From positions 105,280 to 169,279 of the forward strand of contig NZ_QEQK01000008.1 of assembly GCF_003151135.1 (NCBI RefSeq): a DNA stretch of 64,000 bases. Direction: 5' to 3'. Both the position numbers and the translations under genes were made by a program. Origin of the DNA: Abyssibacter profundi (GTDB taxonomy: Bacteria; Pseudomonadota; Gammaproteobacteria; Nevskiales; OUC007). Within the stretch, counting starts at the first letter, position 1, and each line of letters starts with the position of its first letter. The notes under the pieces were generated by a model, which made no database searches, was not told where the DNA came from, and saw only the letters and a program-made list of their open reading frames with translations. Positions 54,175 to 62,658 of the stretch are shown piece after piece.

Positions 54175-55485
54175 ATGATCAGTCGTCTCGTGGCCACCAC
54201 TTGCGGGGCCGCACTGCTAGCCGGCGTGACTGCTACTGCACACGCGCAAGAGCAGGACAAGCGCTTTTATGTCGCGCCGATGGCGATGTTCACCGCCGTG
54301 GACGATAACCGCCAACTGGATGATGCCGTCGGCGGCGTGCTGTCGGTCGGTAAGCCCCTGACCAGCGGTCTGAACTTCGAGCTGACCGGCTGGCTGAGCG
54401 AAGCCGATTACGAAGACACCTCCATGACCGAGCCAGCGGAGCTCAAGGGATTTGGTGCGTCATTCCTGCTCTTCCCGAACCGGAACGAACTGCCGTTCTT
54501 CGGCATCATCGGCGTCAGCCACGGCACCACGGAGATGCACCCTGCTGCCGGTGGTCCCGCCAACTATGAAAGCACGGTTGGCGACATCGGTATCGGCGCG
54601 ATCTATCCGATCTTCTCCGACCGCGTCTATGTGCGCGGCCAGGCCATGTATCGCTACGACTCGCACAACCGTCGTGATGCGGGCGATACCGGCAAGGACG
54701 GTTTCTACGAAGCCGTTGCCGCCCTGGGCCTGCATGTGACCATCGGCAAGTCGCCGGCGACGCTGGCCGCCGAGAAGGAAGCCGAAGAGGCCGCCTTGGT
54801 GCCGGTTGTCCAGGACTCCGACAATGACGGCGTCAACGACGATGCCGACGCCTGCCCGGGCACCGCGCGCGGTGTCAAGGTGGATTCACGCGGCTGTGAA
54901 CGTGACTCCGATGGCGACGGCGTGCTGGATGGTTCGGATCAGTGCCCGAACACCCCGGCGGGTCAGCCTGTCGATGCCAAGGGCTGCTCCCTGGACGGCG
55001 ACAACGACGGCGTGCTGAACCAGATGGACCAGTGCCCCAACACCCCGGCAGGTGCCGAAGTACTGGCCGATGGCTGTGCCCTGACCAACGACTGCCGCAT
55101 CCCGCAGCCGGGTGATCAGGTCGATGCCGACGGCTGTGCCGTGACCCAGGCGGTCATTCTGCGCGGCGTCAACTTCGATCTCGATTCGGCCCGTCTGACC
55201 CCGAACGCCAAGGCGATTCTGGACACGGTGGGCGATGCCCTGCTGTCGATCGAATCCGTCAATGTCGAAATCGGCGGCCACACCGACAGCCTCGGCTCGA
55301 ATGCCTACAACCAGAAGCTGTCACAGCGGCGCGCAGAATCGGTTAAGACCTATCTGAGCGAACGCGGAGTCGACGCCAGTCGCATGGAAGTCAAGGGCTA
55401 TGGTGAAGCCGAGCCCGTGGCGCCGAACGACACGGCAGAAGGACGTGAACTCAACCGCCGCGTCGAGCTGAAGATTCTCGAGTAA
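54175..55485 (+). CDS. OmpA-family protein with thrombospondin type 3 repeats, second copy
   Basis: I choose the ATG at 54175, with GGGGGA seven bases upstream, since it starts a clean signal peptide (M-I-S-R-L-V-A-T-T-C-G-A-A-L-L-A-G ending A-H-A-Q); upstream starts at 54130 and 54145 are GTG. The 436-residue product has a probable N-terminal barrel (to about 190), three Asp-rich repeats with D-x-C-P, and the OmpA domain (G-G-H-T-D-S-L-G-S, then N-R-R-V near the end). It shares the plan of the protein at 10848-12494 but has a shorter linker. It ends at a clear terminator. Confidence 0.92.
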   Translation: MISRLVATTCGAALLAGVTATAHAQEQDKRFYVAPMAMFTAVDDNRQLDDAVGGVLSVGKPLTSGLNFELTGWLSEADYEDTSMTEPAELKGFGASFLLFPNRNELPFFGIIGVSHGTTEMHPAAGGPANYESTVGDIGIGAIYPIFSDRVYVRGQAMYRYDSHNRRDAGDTGKDGFYEAVAALGLHVTIGKSPATLAAEKEAEEAALVPVVQDSDNDGVNDDADACPGTARGVKVDSRGCERDSDGDGVLDGSDQCPNTPAGQPVDAKGCSLDGDNDGVLNQMDQCPNTPAGAEVLADGCALTNDCRIPQPGDQVDADGCAVTQAVILRGVNFDLDSARLTPNAKAILDTVGDALLSIESVNVEIGGHTDSLGSNAYNQKLSQRRAESVKTYLSERGVDASRMEVKGYGEAEPVAPNDTAEGRELNRRVELKILE

Positions 55486-55502
55486 GCGGTCGCGCGTTCT
55501 AC

Positions 55503-55538
55503 AGCCCCCGGTCGTCGAAGAACGGCCGGGGGCTTTTT
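55503..55538 (+). terminator. Rho-independent terminator of the OmpA-family gene
   Basis: AGCCCCCGG at 55503-55511 pairs perfectly with 55526-55534, leaving a 14-base loop, and is followed by a run of T residues (55534-55538). It lies 18 bases past the OmpA-family stop codon on the plus strand. Confidence 0.85.
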
Positions 55539-55575
55539 ATTGTGTCCTGGTCTTGCCTCTTGGAAGATGGCGCGC

Positions 55576-56016
55576 ATGAGCGATGAATGCACCCGCATGC
55601 TGACCCAGCTGATCGCCCCGCTCACCCAGCCGGGCCAACCACTCCAGGCACGGTGGTTGGGTGATGCGGAGGACCCGCTACCGCAGCAGATTGCAGCAAA
55701 GACCGAGGGCCTAGTCTGGGAGGAAACGCGTGCAGACAATCGCTGGCCATTAGCCGTGATGGATGCACGCCGTGATCGCCCGGCGTCCTCCGAACTGGCC
55801 TGGTGGCGCGACCTGGGCGCTGCACAGCTGTTCGTATTGCTCCAACAGTCAGCCAGTTTTGAATCGGCACTGGTCTCGCTGGGCCTACGGCCGGTCGCCA
55901 GAGGTCCGCATCACGGCGTTTGGGCGTTCGACATCGCCGACTACAAACCCCGCCCCGACTGGCTGAACCCGCGGTTCTGGGCCAACCCGGACCGCTGGGA
56001 GCAGGCGCGGTGGTAA
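55576..56016 (+). CDS. Hypothetical protein (possibly DUF6231-like), 146 aa
   Basis: I choose the ATG at 55576, since GGAAGA lies about ten bases before it; an ATG at 55567 is too close to that site. The 146-residue product has no signal peptide and ends in an aromatic, basic stretch (W-L-N-P-R-F-W-A-N-P-D-R-W). A weak recollection links such sequences to DUF6231 in Pseudomonas; I would not rely on it. The middle (L-G-A-A-Q-L-F-V-L-L-Q-Q) looks like a helix in an alpha/beta fold. It lies between the terminator and the DedA gene, so it may be co-transcribed with the latter. Confidence 0.65.
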   Translation: MSDECTRMLTQLIAPLTQPGQPLQARWLGDAEDPLPQQIAAKTEGLVWEETRADNRWPLAVMDARRDRPASSELAWWRDLGAAQLFVLLQQSASFESALVSLGLRPVARGPHHGVWAFDIADYKPRPDWLNPRFWANPDRWEQARW

Positions 56017-56087
56017 CCCGCAACTTCGCGCTGCGATTACGCGAACTGGGCTAGGCTCAGCCCCCCGTCGCGCAGAATAGACAGACC

Positions 56088-56702
56088 ATGGAAGCGGCTG
56101 TTTCCGAATACGGCATCTTTGCCGTTGTTTTCGGTACGATTTTCGAGGGCGAAGCCGCGTTGCTGCTGGCCGTCTTCCTGTCGCAGAGTGGTTACTTTCC
56201 GCTCCGGGACGTCATCCTCGCTGCATGGGTTGGCGCCATGTTGGGTGACCACCTGTGGTTTTACGCCGGCCGACTCGTGGGACCACGCTGGCTGGAATCC
56301 CACCCCGCTTTTGCGCGACGCGCCATGCGGGTGCGCGGGTTTGTGCTCCGGCACCAAGACATCACTATGCTGGGGTTTCGTTTCGCCATCGGCATGCGCA
56401 CGGTCGTGCCCTTTGCGCTGGGCTTGGTGGGGATTTCGCGGCTGCGCTTCTTCTGCTTCAACCTCATCTCGTCGCTGGCCTGGGCGCTGCTCTATGGCAC
56501 GGCCGGCGCGTGGATTGTCGGTGTCGTCACCCGAGCGATAGACGAACTACTTCGCAACGAGCTACGCCTCGCTCTGATCATTGCCCTGGTGCTGCTCTGT
56601 ACCTGGCTCGCGGCCCGAGTCCGAGGCATCCTGCGTGAACGTCGCTTTCGGCGCCTGCGCGCCGAGGCCCGCGCGGCCCGCAGCGCCCGGCAGCAGCACT
56701 AA
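56088..56702 (+). CDS. DedA-family membrane protein
   Basis: The 204-residue product has the SNARE-associated/VTT layout: an F-E-G-E motif near residue 19 in a re-entrant hairpin, and R-F-A-I-G-M-R-T-V-V-P-F-A-L-G near 98 with the conserved Arg and Pro. Several membrane helices and a very basic C terminus follow (R-E-R-R-F-R-R-L-R). DedA proteins help maintain membrane potential and lipid carrier recycling. It lies 71 bases after the small unknown gene. Confidence 0.92.
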   Translation: MEAAVSEYGIFAVVFGTIFEGEAALLLAVFLSQSGYFPLRDVILAAWVGAMLGDHLWFYAGRLVGPRWLESHPAFARRAMRVRGFVLRHQDITMLGFRFAIGMRTVVPFALGLVGISRLRFFCFNLISSLAWALLYGTAGAWIVGVVTRAIDELLRNELRLALIIALVLLCTWLAARVRGILRERRFRRLRAEARAARSARQQH

Positions 56703-56747
56703 GCCCCCAGGGTCAAAGTTGGCACGCAATGTGAATCTACTGATGAC

Positions 56748-56765
56748 GTCGGTCGGCGGACCGAC
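56748..56765. repeat. 7-bp perfect stem-loop upstream of a terminator
   Basis: GTCGGTC at 56748-56754 pairs with GACCGAC at 56759-56765, loop GGCG. It lies in the 3' region of the DedA gene, before the strong terminator at 56787-56818. It could be part of a short noncoding RNA or of the dedA 3' UTR. Confidence 0.5.
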
Positions 56766-56786
56766 ATTCGTCTCCTCCGCACCTTG

Positions 56787-56818
56787 GGCGGTTCCGGTCT
56801 CGGAACCGCCTTTTCTTT
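56787..56818 (+). terminator. Rho-independent terminator downstream of the DedA gene
   Basis: GGCGGTTCCG at 56787-56796 pairs with 56801-56810, loop GTCT, followed by TTTTCTTT. This is a perfect 10-bp stem on the plus strand, 84 bases past the DedA stop and just before the convergent PhzF-like gene. Confidence 0.9.
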
Positions 56819-56831
56819 AAGCGTCGATGGC

Positions 56832-57716
56832 CTAGGGCAGATGAAGCAACTGCCCCTGCGCCACACTGATGACATCGCCAGACAGCCGCACCGCTTTGAG
56901 CACGCCATTGTCGCCATGCAGGTGCAATCGAAGTTCAGACGGGCGCCCCATTTCGGCGCCCTGTCGCACCCGGATCAACGCTTCGTCGCGCCCCGCAAGC
57001 ACCTTGGAGGCGATTCGGCCCGCCAGCGCCACTGCGGCCGCACCTGTCGCTGGATCTTCCGTAATGCCCGCTGCCAACGGAAAAACGCGCGTCGTGACCT
57101 CGTCTGGTCCGGGGCCAAAGGCAAAGCAGGCCAGATCAATCGCCTGTAATCGTCCGTTGATCGCGGGCGGCCGGATACCGGCGACCAGGGCCGTTGTTTG
57201 CAGCTCAAGAAAATGCACGGCCAGCCCGGCCGACCAGACCTCCACATCGCCGACGACCGTCTGGTGCGGCACCTGCAGGTCAGCAGCCATTTCAGCGGAC
57301 GCGGGCCCGGTCACGGGCTGTGGCTGCGGCAAGGCCACCGGGGTCAGCGCAGCGTGGCCACGGCCATCCTGCCAACCCGCCTCGCAGACAATGCGGCCCA
57401 CGGCTTCCTTGAGCTCGATCTGCCGGTCGGTGCCCTGCCCTCGTCCGGCCAGCCACGCAGCGGCACCGATGCTGGGATGGCCCGCAAAAGGCAGCTCCTT
57501 GCTTGGCGTGAAGATCCGGACTGCAAAGCGCGACGCCGCCCAGTCCCAGGCCGTGATGAATATGGTTTCGCTGAGGTTCATTTGCCGGGCAATGGTCTGC
57601 ATCTGATCCGTGGTCAGTTGCAGTGGCTGCTCCGCTGCCTCGTGGACGATGGCCAGCGGATTGCCCGCGTAGGCTGTAGCGGTGAATACATCAACGATGG
57701 TGAATGCCAGATTCAT
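56832..57716 (-). CDS. PhzF-family isomerase
   Basis: The 294-residue product has the family start V-D-V-F-T, the catalytic Glu in N-L-S-E-T-I-F near residue 48, the G-H-P-S-I-G motif near 77 and E-D-P-A-T-G-A-A near 218. The family includes PhzF of phenazine synthesis, but most members are of unknown substrate, and no phenazine genes are present here. It overlaps the thioesterase gene by 4 bases and ends the four-gene run. Confidence 0.9.
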   Translation of the reverse strand: MNLAFTIVDVFTATAYAGNPLAIVHEAAEQPLQLTTDQMQTIARQMNLSETIFITAWDWAASRFAVRIFTPSKELPFAGHPSIGAAAWLAGRGQGTDRQIELKEAVGRIVCEAGWQDGRGHAALTPVALPQPQPVTGPASAEMAADLQVPHQTVVGDVEVWSAGLAVHFLELQTTALVAGIRPPAINGRLQAIDLACFAFGPGPDEVTTRVFPLAAGITEDPATGAAAVALAGRIASKVLAGRDEALIRVRQGAEMGRPSELRLHLHGDNGVLKAVRLSGDVISVAQGQLLHLP

Positions 57717-58156
57717 GCGACATCCGATTCCGTGCCGGCGAGGTCAATACAAACATCTTGCGCCCCCCGGTCTAAGGCTTGGCGCAACCAGGATGGAATC
57801 GGTGTTTTGCCCCCCTCGTCTGAATGGATCAGCACGTAGGTGACCAGAGCCGTTGCCAGCGAGGAGTCATCACCGAACTGTCGAAATTCGGCGCGCAGGG
57901 TCATCGATGTGCGGCCAATCCGATCCACCGACAGTTCGAGATCTAGCACATCATCAAATCGGGCAGGCGCGGTCCAGTCGATCTTCATGGAGACCACCTG
58001 GGTGTCCAAACCGGCGTCGAGCAGCACCGCATGACCACCCCAGACGACGCGCTCGAACTCCGTAAAAGCGACATCCACCAGATCCATGTAACGGGCATTG
58101 AACAACACCCCCTGGGCGTCGCACTCACCATAGCGAACGCGAATCAGCACACGCAT
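57713..58156 (-). CDS. Acyl-CoA thioesterase (YbgC/FadM-type hotdog fold)
   Basis: I choose the ATG at 58156, since the product then starts R-V-L-I-R-V-R-Y-G-E-C-D-A-Q-G, the typical YbgC/FadM N terminus; the open frame extends 50 codons upstream without homology. The 147-residue product has the D-A-Q-G-V-L-F-N-A-R-Y-M catalytic motif and a single hotdog domain. It may hydrolyse acyl-CoA, but the chain length is unknown. It is coupled to the PhzF-like gene by overlap and lies 17 bases after the NmrA-like gene. Confidence 0.9.
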   Translation of the reverse strand: MRVLIRVRYGECDAQGVLFNARYMDLVDVAFTEFERVVWGGHAVLLDAGLDTQVVSMKIDWTAPARFDDVLDLELSVDRIGRTSMTLRAEFRQFGDDSSLATALVTYVLIHSDEGGKTPIPSWLRQALDRGAQDVCIDLAGTESDVA

Positions 58157-58173
58157 CGTCGTCTCCGTCTGAA

Positions 58174-59049
58174 TTATTGGGTTGCTGCGGCGGGGAATGC
58201 ATCCGGGTGCGCGGCCAGAAAGGCCTCGAGTCGGCGAGGAGGTCGACCCAGCACCTGCTCCACAGCTCCGCTGGGCTGACGCGTGTCGCGCGTCTCTCGC
58301 GTCCACGCTGCAAGCTCGCAGAAGATCTCAACCAGAAATGCTGGCAAGCCATAGCCTTGGAGCTGCACCCCCAGCGCTTCCGGGGATAAATCCTCGTAAA
58401 CCACTGGCTGGCCCAGCCACCGGCTCAGCCGATCTGCCACCTCGCCGTGGGTGAGCAGTTCCGGGCCCGTCAAATCAATGGCCCGCACCCCCGGCGGCGT
58501 CGGCAGCGCCAGCAGATGCGCGGCCACCGCGGCAATGTCCGCGGCATCGATCCACCCCATCGCACCCTGGCCGGTGGCGTCCTGTAGCGTACCCGCCCGG
58601 ATGGCTGGCGCGGCCCCAAGCAGGTTTTGCATGAACGAGTCCGGCTGCAACACCGTTCCCGACAGCCCACAGCCACGAAAATCGGCATCCAGCGCCCCAT
58701 GGAGGCGTCCTAGGCGCAGGCCGGCGTCGATGACGCCTTGCAAAACGGAGAGGCGGACCACATGGTCCACGCCGGCCGCTACAAGCGCGGCAAGCTGTCG
58801 ACGGCCAAGCTCGATGGCATTGGGTGCCAGCGGAACCATGCTGAAGGCCGCGCGGCAACCCTGCAGTGCGGGCTCCAGTGACGGCGCGTTCCAATCGGCC
58901 ACAACATGGCATGGCCAGCTGGGCCGCCACGGCGGCGCCGCCCGCACGAGGCCCCGCACGGGCACACCCGCGGCGTGCAGTGCATCTGCGACCGCTCGCC
59001 CCACCTGCCCGGTCGCACCAAAAACGGCGACCGGGCGATGATCAGTCAT
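58174..59049 (-). CDS. NmrA-like NAD(P)-binding protein
   Basis: The 291-residue product starts with the Rossmann motif V-F-G-A-T-G-Q-V-G-R near residue 8 and has the S-V-L-Q-G-V-I segment near 100, in place of the Tyr-Lys pair of classical short-chain dehydrogenases. This is the NmrA/atypical SDR pattern, of redox sensors and some NAD(P)H-dependent reductases such as QOR2. It lies 8 bases after the barrel gene, and 17 before the thioesterase. Confidence 0.88.
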   Translation of the reverse strand: MTDHRPVAVFGATGQVGRAVADALHAAGVPVRGLVRAAPPWRPSWPCHVVADWNAPSLEPALQGCRAAFSMVPLAPNAIELGRRQLAALVAAGVDHVVRLSVLQGVIDAGLRLGRLHGALDADFRGCGLSGTVLQPDSFMQNLLGAAPAIRAGTLQDATGQGAMGWIDAADIAAVAAHLLALPTPPGVRAIDLTGPELLTHGEVADRLSRWLGQPVVYEDLSPEALGVQLQGYGLPAFLVEIFCELAAWTRETRDTRQPSGAVEQVLGRPPRRLEAFLAAHPDAFPAAATQ

Positions 59050-59057
59050 GCAGCGCG

Positions 59058-59699
59058 TTAGGGCTGGAACTCGACACCTGCCGTGAGCAGGTAAACCGGG
59101 TCGTTGTTAATGACGTAAAAGTCCAAATCGCCGCCCAGCTTGACCCGGCCGAACCCCGTGTACCAGAGCCCGACGCCCGCCATGGGGTCGAAGCCATCGT
59201 CATCAAAGCTGCGCGTGCCCGACGAGGTGGTGGTTTCGAATTCCGACTGCCAGTAAGCGACACCCATGCGCAGTCGGCCTTCAAACCCGTAGACCGGGTC
59301 GGTGAAGATCACGCCAGCCAGGCTGATGCCGTCACCCGAGCGCGGCTGCACCGCCGCAGTCTTCACGGCCAGGGCATCGGCATCAGTCGTCGTTCCGCTG
59401 ACGGACGTATCATGCGACCCCAGCGTGTACAGGCTCGCCTCAATCGCAATGACTCCGTCGATCTTGTAGCCGCCGTAAAGCGTCGCTGCGGTGTCCGAAT
59501 CGTCCACATCAGCGGTTACATTGGGCTCGCCCATGGCCCGCAATTCCGTGGTGGTCGCATCGCTGCCCTTGTCGACAATCGAGAGACCCGCCCTCGCGCC
59601 CACATACCACTCGGCAGATGCCACACCCGAGACCAGCAGGCTCGCACCTGCCATGACCGCCATCAAAGCGTGCTGAACCGTTCCTGACTTGATCTGCAT
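59058..59699 (-). CDS. Outer membrane beta-barrel protein
   Basis: I choose the ATG at 59699, with GGGAG seven bases upstream, since it starts a signal peptide (M-Q-I-K-S-G-T-V-Q-H-A-L-M-A-V-M-A-G ending V-A-S-A). The 213-residue product opens E-W-Y-V-G-A-R-A-G-L-S and has alternating strands with a C-terminal aromatic-rich strand (L-L-T-A-G-V-E-F-Q-P). This is the pattern of small eight-stranded OmpA/OmpX-type barrels. Its cargo is unknown. It heads the minus-strand run toward PhzF. Confidence 0.85.
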   Translation of the reverse strand: MQIKSGTVQHALMAVMAGASLLVSGVASAEWYVGARAGLSIVDKGSDATTTELRAMGEPNVTADVDDSDTAATLYGGYKIDGVIAIEASLYTLGSHDTSVSGTTTDADALAVKTAAVQPRSGDGISLAGVIFTDPVYGFEGRLRMGVAYWQSEFETTTSSGTRSFDDDGFDPMAGVGLWYTGFGRVKLGGDLDFYVINNDPVYLLTAGVEFQP

Positions 59700-59878
59700 C
59701 GTTGATCTCCCTTTACCTAATAACGTTTGTCTGTTCATCCATGCGCGACGCGCCGAGACAAAGACGCGACCGCAGACTACCGCAGTCATGTGACAGCCCG
59801 TTACACATATTCGGGGGAATTGCAGAGTTGGATTCCCCCGGCGGCCATCCAGTCCACCGCTAAGCTAACATCGCCTTA

Positions 59879-61360
59879 ATGGGTACAACACAGCGCAAAT
59901 CAATTCGCCCACTGTTCGGTCTCGGCCTGCTGTGTGCACTGCTCTTTTTGCTCGCCACGCTGATCAATGCACTTGACGGGCTGGTGGACCTTTATGAGCG
60001 CGCCGCAGCCATCTCACCCTGGCTTCCCTGGTTGCTCCACGGTTTGCTGGGTGGATTCCTGCTCATCGCGCTTGGGTTCATTGCGTGGTGGCTGCTACCG
60101 ATACGCCAGCGGTCCCGTCAACGGGTACTCGATGAACCCAGCTTGCGCGCGGCCGTACGCGCTCAGGCCGATGCGGGCGTGGATGTGTCGCGCGCCCTGT
60201 CCGAACTCGAAGAACTGGAAGCCCGCCGCCAAAGCGGTCGGGTGCACATCGCATTGTTCGGCGAGACCAGCAGCGGGAAAAGCAGCGTGATTCGCGCGCT
60301 GGTGCCAGAGGCAAGCGCGCAGGTGGACGTGCTTGCCGGAACTACCCGGCAGTGTCAGCGGTATTCGTGGCAAACAGCCGGTGAAGACGCATTGGAACTG
60401 GTCGATGCACCTGGCTTTTCACACGACAGCGAAGAGACCCGACTGGCGACGGAAGAGGCCATTCGTGCGCATTTGGTGATTTATCTCTGCGATGGCGATT
60501 TGACCCAGTCGGAATGGTTGCAAATCGATCGGCTGGTGGTATTCGGCAAGCCCATGGTGCTCGCGGTCAACAAGGCGGATCAGTTCCGGGAAGATGAACT
60601 GGAGGCCATCCGCCAGCAGATTGCCGAACGGTTCCCGCGTGGGAGTCGCCCACAAGTCGTGGGTATTACAGCGGGTGGCCTGGAACCGATCACCCGGATT
60701 GAACATGACGGCGCCGAGCGTGAGGAACTGAGACCGCGGCGGCCTCGGATCAAACCGCTGAAACTCGCCATCGAGCGCAGCCTGAGCCGGGATCCCGCCG
60801 CCCTGACCGAACTGCGCGATTCCGCGGTGTTTCAGCTGGCCGGTGATGCGCTGGACGACGCCCAGCGCAGTCATCAACGCCGGGCCGGCGAACGCATCAT
60901 CGCCACCCACACGCGGGCGGCGGTCGTCGGCGCACTGGCTGCGCTCTCGCCGGGCTCGGATCTGGTCATTCAGGGCGCCATTGGCACCCGGCTGGTGCGT
61001 GCGCTTTGTCGCCTGCACGACGTGCGCGTGCGCGAGGTCGATATCGAAGCCGTGCTCCGCGACGCCGGCGGCACATCACGCAAATCCTCGGCATTGGTGC
61101 TCGCGGTCGCAGGCAACGCACTCAAGGCCTTTCCCGGACTGGGCACCGTGACAGGCGGACTGGTCCATGCCGTGGCCTATGGCCTGCTATTCGATGCCTT
61201 CGGACATGCGCTGGCCGATTCGCTGCGCAACTCAGGCTCACTCAGCCCTGGCGCCGTGTCTGAAGGTTTGGCCGAACGTCTGGATGATGACTTGTCGGTC
61301 GCGGCTCGCCGCATCGCGCGGCTCGCGCTGCGCCGGAACCGCCCAGATTCCGAAGAATGA
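59879..61360 (+). CDS. Membrane-associated GTPase with DUF697-type C terminus (first of pair)
   Basis: The 493-residue product has two N-terminal membrane helices (about 14-30 and 51-70), then a dynamin-like GTPase domain with G1 G-E-T-S-S-G-K-S-S near residue 129, G3 D-A-P-G-F near 178 and G4 N-K-A-D near 230. A C-terminal DUF697-like helical domain follows, with glycine-rich hydrophobic helices. It resembles YcjF/YcjX-type or Era-like membrane GTPases of unknown role. Its stop overlaps the start of a second similar gene by 4 bases. No other gene nearby hints at the partner. Confidence 0.85.
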   Translation: MGTTQRKSIRPLFGLGLLCALLFLLATLINALDGLVDLYERAAAISPWLPWLLHGLLGGFLLIALGFIAWWLLPIRQRSRQRVLDEPSLRAAVRAQADAGVDVSRALSELEELEARRQSGRVHIALFGETSSGKSSVIRALVPEASAQVDVLAGTTRQCQRYSWQTAGEDALELVDAPGFSHDSEETRLATEEAIRAHLVIYLCDGDLTQSEWLQIDRLVVFGKPMVLAVNKADQFREDELEAIRQQIAERFPRGSRPQVVGITAGGLEPITRIEHDGAEREELRPRRPRIKPLKLAIERSLSRDPAALTELRDSAVFQLAGDALDDAQRSHQRRAGERIIATHTRAAVVGALAALSPGSDLVIQGAIGTRLVRALCRLHDVRVREVDIEAVLRDAGGTSRKSSALVLAVAGNALKAFPGLGTVTGGLVHAVAYGLLFDAFGHALADSLRNSGSLSPGAVSEGLAERLDDDLSVAARRIARLALRRNRPDSEE

Positions 61361-62658
61361 AACCCGCCGACGACGCCGCCCAGCAGGCACTTGATGCGGT
61401 CCGCGACAGCCTGCGCGACCTCATCGACGATGCCGACACCCCGTCCAGCGTGCGTGAGGCCTTACAGGCCGAGTACAGCGATCTTCAAACCCTTTGGCAA
61501 AAACTGGAGGGAAACGAACTCCATGTCGCCGTATTTGGTCGCGTCAGCGTGGGCAAGTCATCGCTGCTCAATGCATTGCTCGCCCGCAATGTCTTCGCCA
61601 CCGGCCCGCTGCATGGTGTCACCCAGCGTGCGGACACGGACCAGTGGACGCGGCTGGGAGATAGCGCCGTCCGGGTGTTCGACACGCCGGGCATCGACGA
61701 GATCGACGGCCAGGGACGCGAGCGCCTGGCTGCACAGGTCGCGCGCCGTGCCGATCTGGTGTTGTTCGTCTGCGACGCCGACCTCACACAACTCGAGTAC
61801 GCCGCGCTGGCGCAACTGGCCGCCACGCATCGGCCACTGCTTCTGATACTGAACAAGGCCGACCGCTACCATCAGGCAGAGCGTGCGCGCCTGCTCGACC
61901 GCTTGCGCGAGCGCACGGCGACACTGCTGCAACCGGAACACGTACTGTCTGCGGCGGCGGACCCGAGACCCGAAACCGTGGTGCGAATCGATGCCAACGG
62001 CGAGGAAACCGAGTCCACCCGCCCCCGCGCACCCGACGTCGCTGAAGTGGCCGCGCGCGTATCCGAGATCCTGGAGCGCGAGGGACTGCTGTTGTCCGCC
62101 CTCAACGCCGGCCTCTATGCCAGCGAAGTCTCGGATACCGTGGCGGCGCGCGTCGCCGATATTCGCTCTACGGCAGCCCAACGCGTCATTCGAGGGTACT
62201 GCCTTGGCAAGGGGCTGGCCGTGGCCATCAACCCGGTCCCGCTGACCGACCTGGCTGCGGCGGCGGCACTGGATGTCAGCCTGGTGTTTCACCTCGGGCG
62301 CATCTACGGCCTGCCCGTCACCCGTCATGAGGCTGGACGCCTGGTCGGGGTCATCAGCCTGCAGCTGGCCGCGCTCATGGGCGCAGTCTGGGCCGTGCAC
62401 GCCGCCTCCAGCCTGCTCAAGACACTAAGCGCAGGCCTGTCCGTCACGGTCACGGCCCTGGCGCAGGGCTCGGTGGCCTGGTATGCCACCTATGTCATCG
62501 GCCAGGTCGCTACCCGTTATTTTGTCAACGGCCGCAGTTGGGGCCCTGGCGGACCAAAACGAGCGGTCAACGATGTCCTGTCCTTGGTCGATCGCGAATC
62601 CATCTTGGCCGAAGCCCGTCAAGCCCTGACGGAGCGGCTGCGTCGCCAACGGCAATAA
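61357..62658 (+). CDS. GTPase with DUF697-type C terminus (second of pair)
   Basis: The 433-residue product lacks the N-terminal membrane helices of its neighbour but has the same order: G1 G-R-V-S-V-G-K-S-S near residue 67, G3 D-T-P-G-I-D near 109, G4 N-K-A-D near 168, then hydrophobic segments at about 290-400 of DUF697 type. It may act with the preceding GTPase as a heteromer. The target membrane process is unknown. Confidence 0.87.
   Translation: MKPADDAAQQALDAVRDSLRDLIDDADTPSSVREALQAEYSDLQTLWQKLEGNELHVAVFGRVSVGKSSLLNALLARNVFATGPLHGVTQRADTDQWTRLGDSAVRVFDTPGIDEIDGQGRERLAAQVARRADLVLFVCDADLTQLEYAALAQLAATHRPLLLILNKADRYHQAERARLLDRLRERTATLLQPEHVLSAAADPRPETVVRIDANGEETESTRPRAPDVAEVAARVSEILEREGLLLSALNAGLYASEVSDTVAARVADIRSTAAQRVIRGYCLGKGLAVAINPVPLTDLAAAAALDVSLVFHLGRIYGLPVTRHEAGRLVGVISLQLAALMGAVWAVHAASSLLKTLSAGLSVTVTALAQGSVAWYATYVIGQVATRYFVNGRSWGPGGPKRAVNDVLSLVDRESILAEARQALTERLRRQRQ

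Noticed and set aside
56720-56735. Second sigma-54-like match TGGCACG-N4-GTGAA
   Set aside because: Same missing -12 GC, and it lies in a 3' region just before a terminator with no gene downstream on that strand.
56832-57716. Phenazine biosynthesis locus
   Set aside because: PhzF-like proteins are common outside phenazine pathways; no other phz genes are present.
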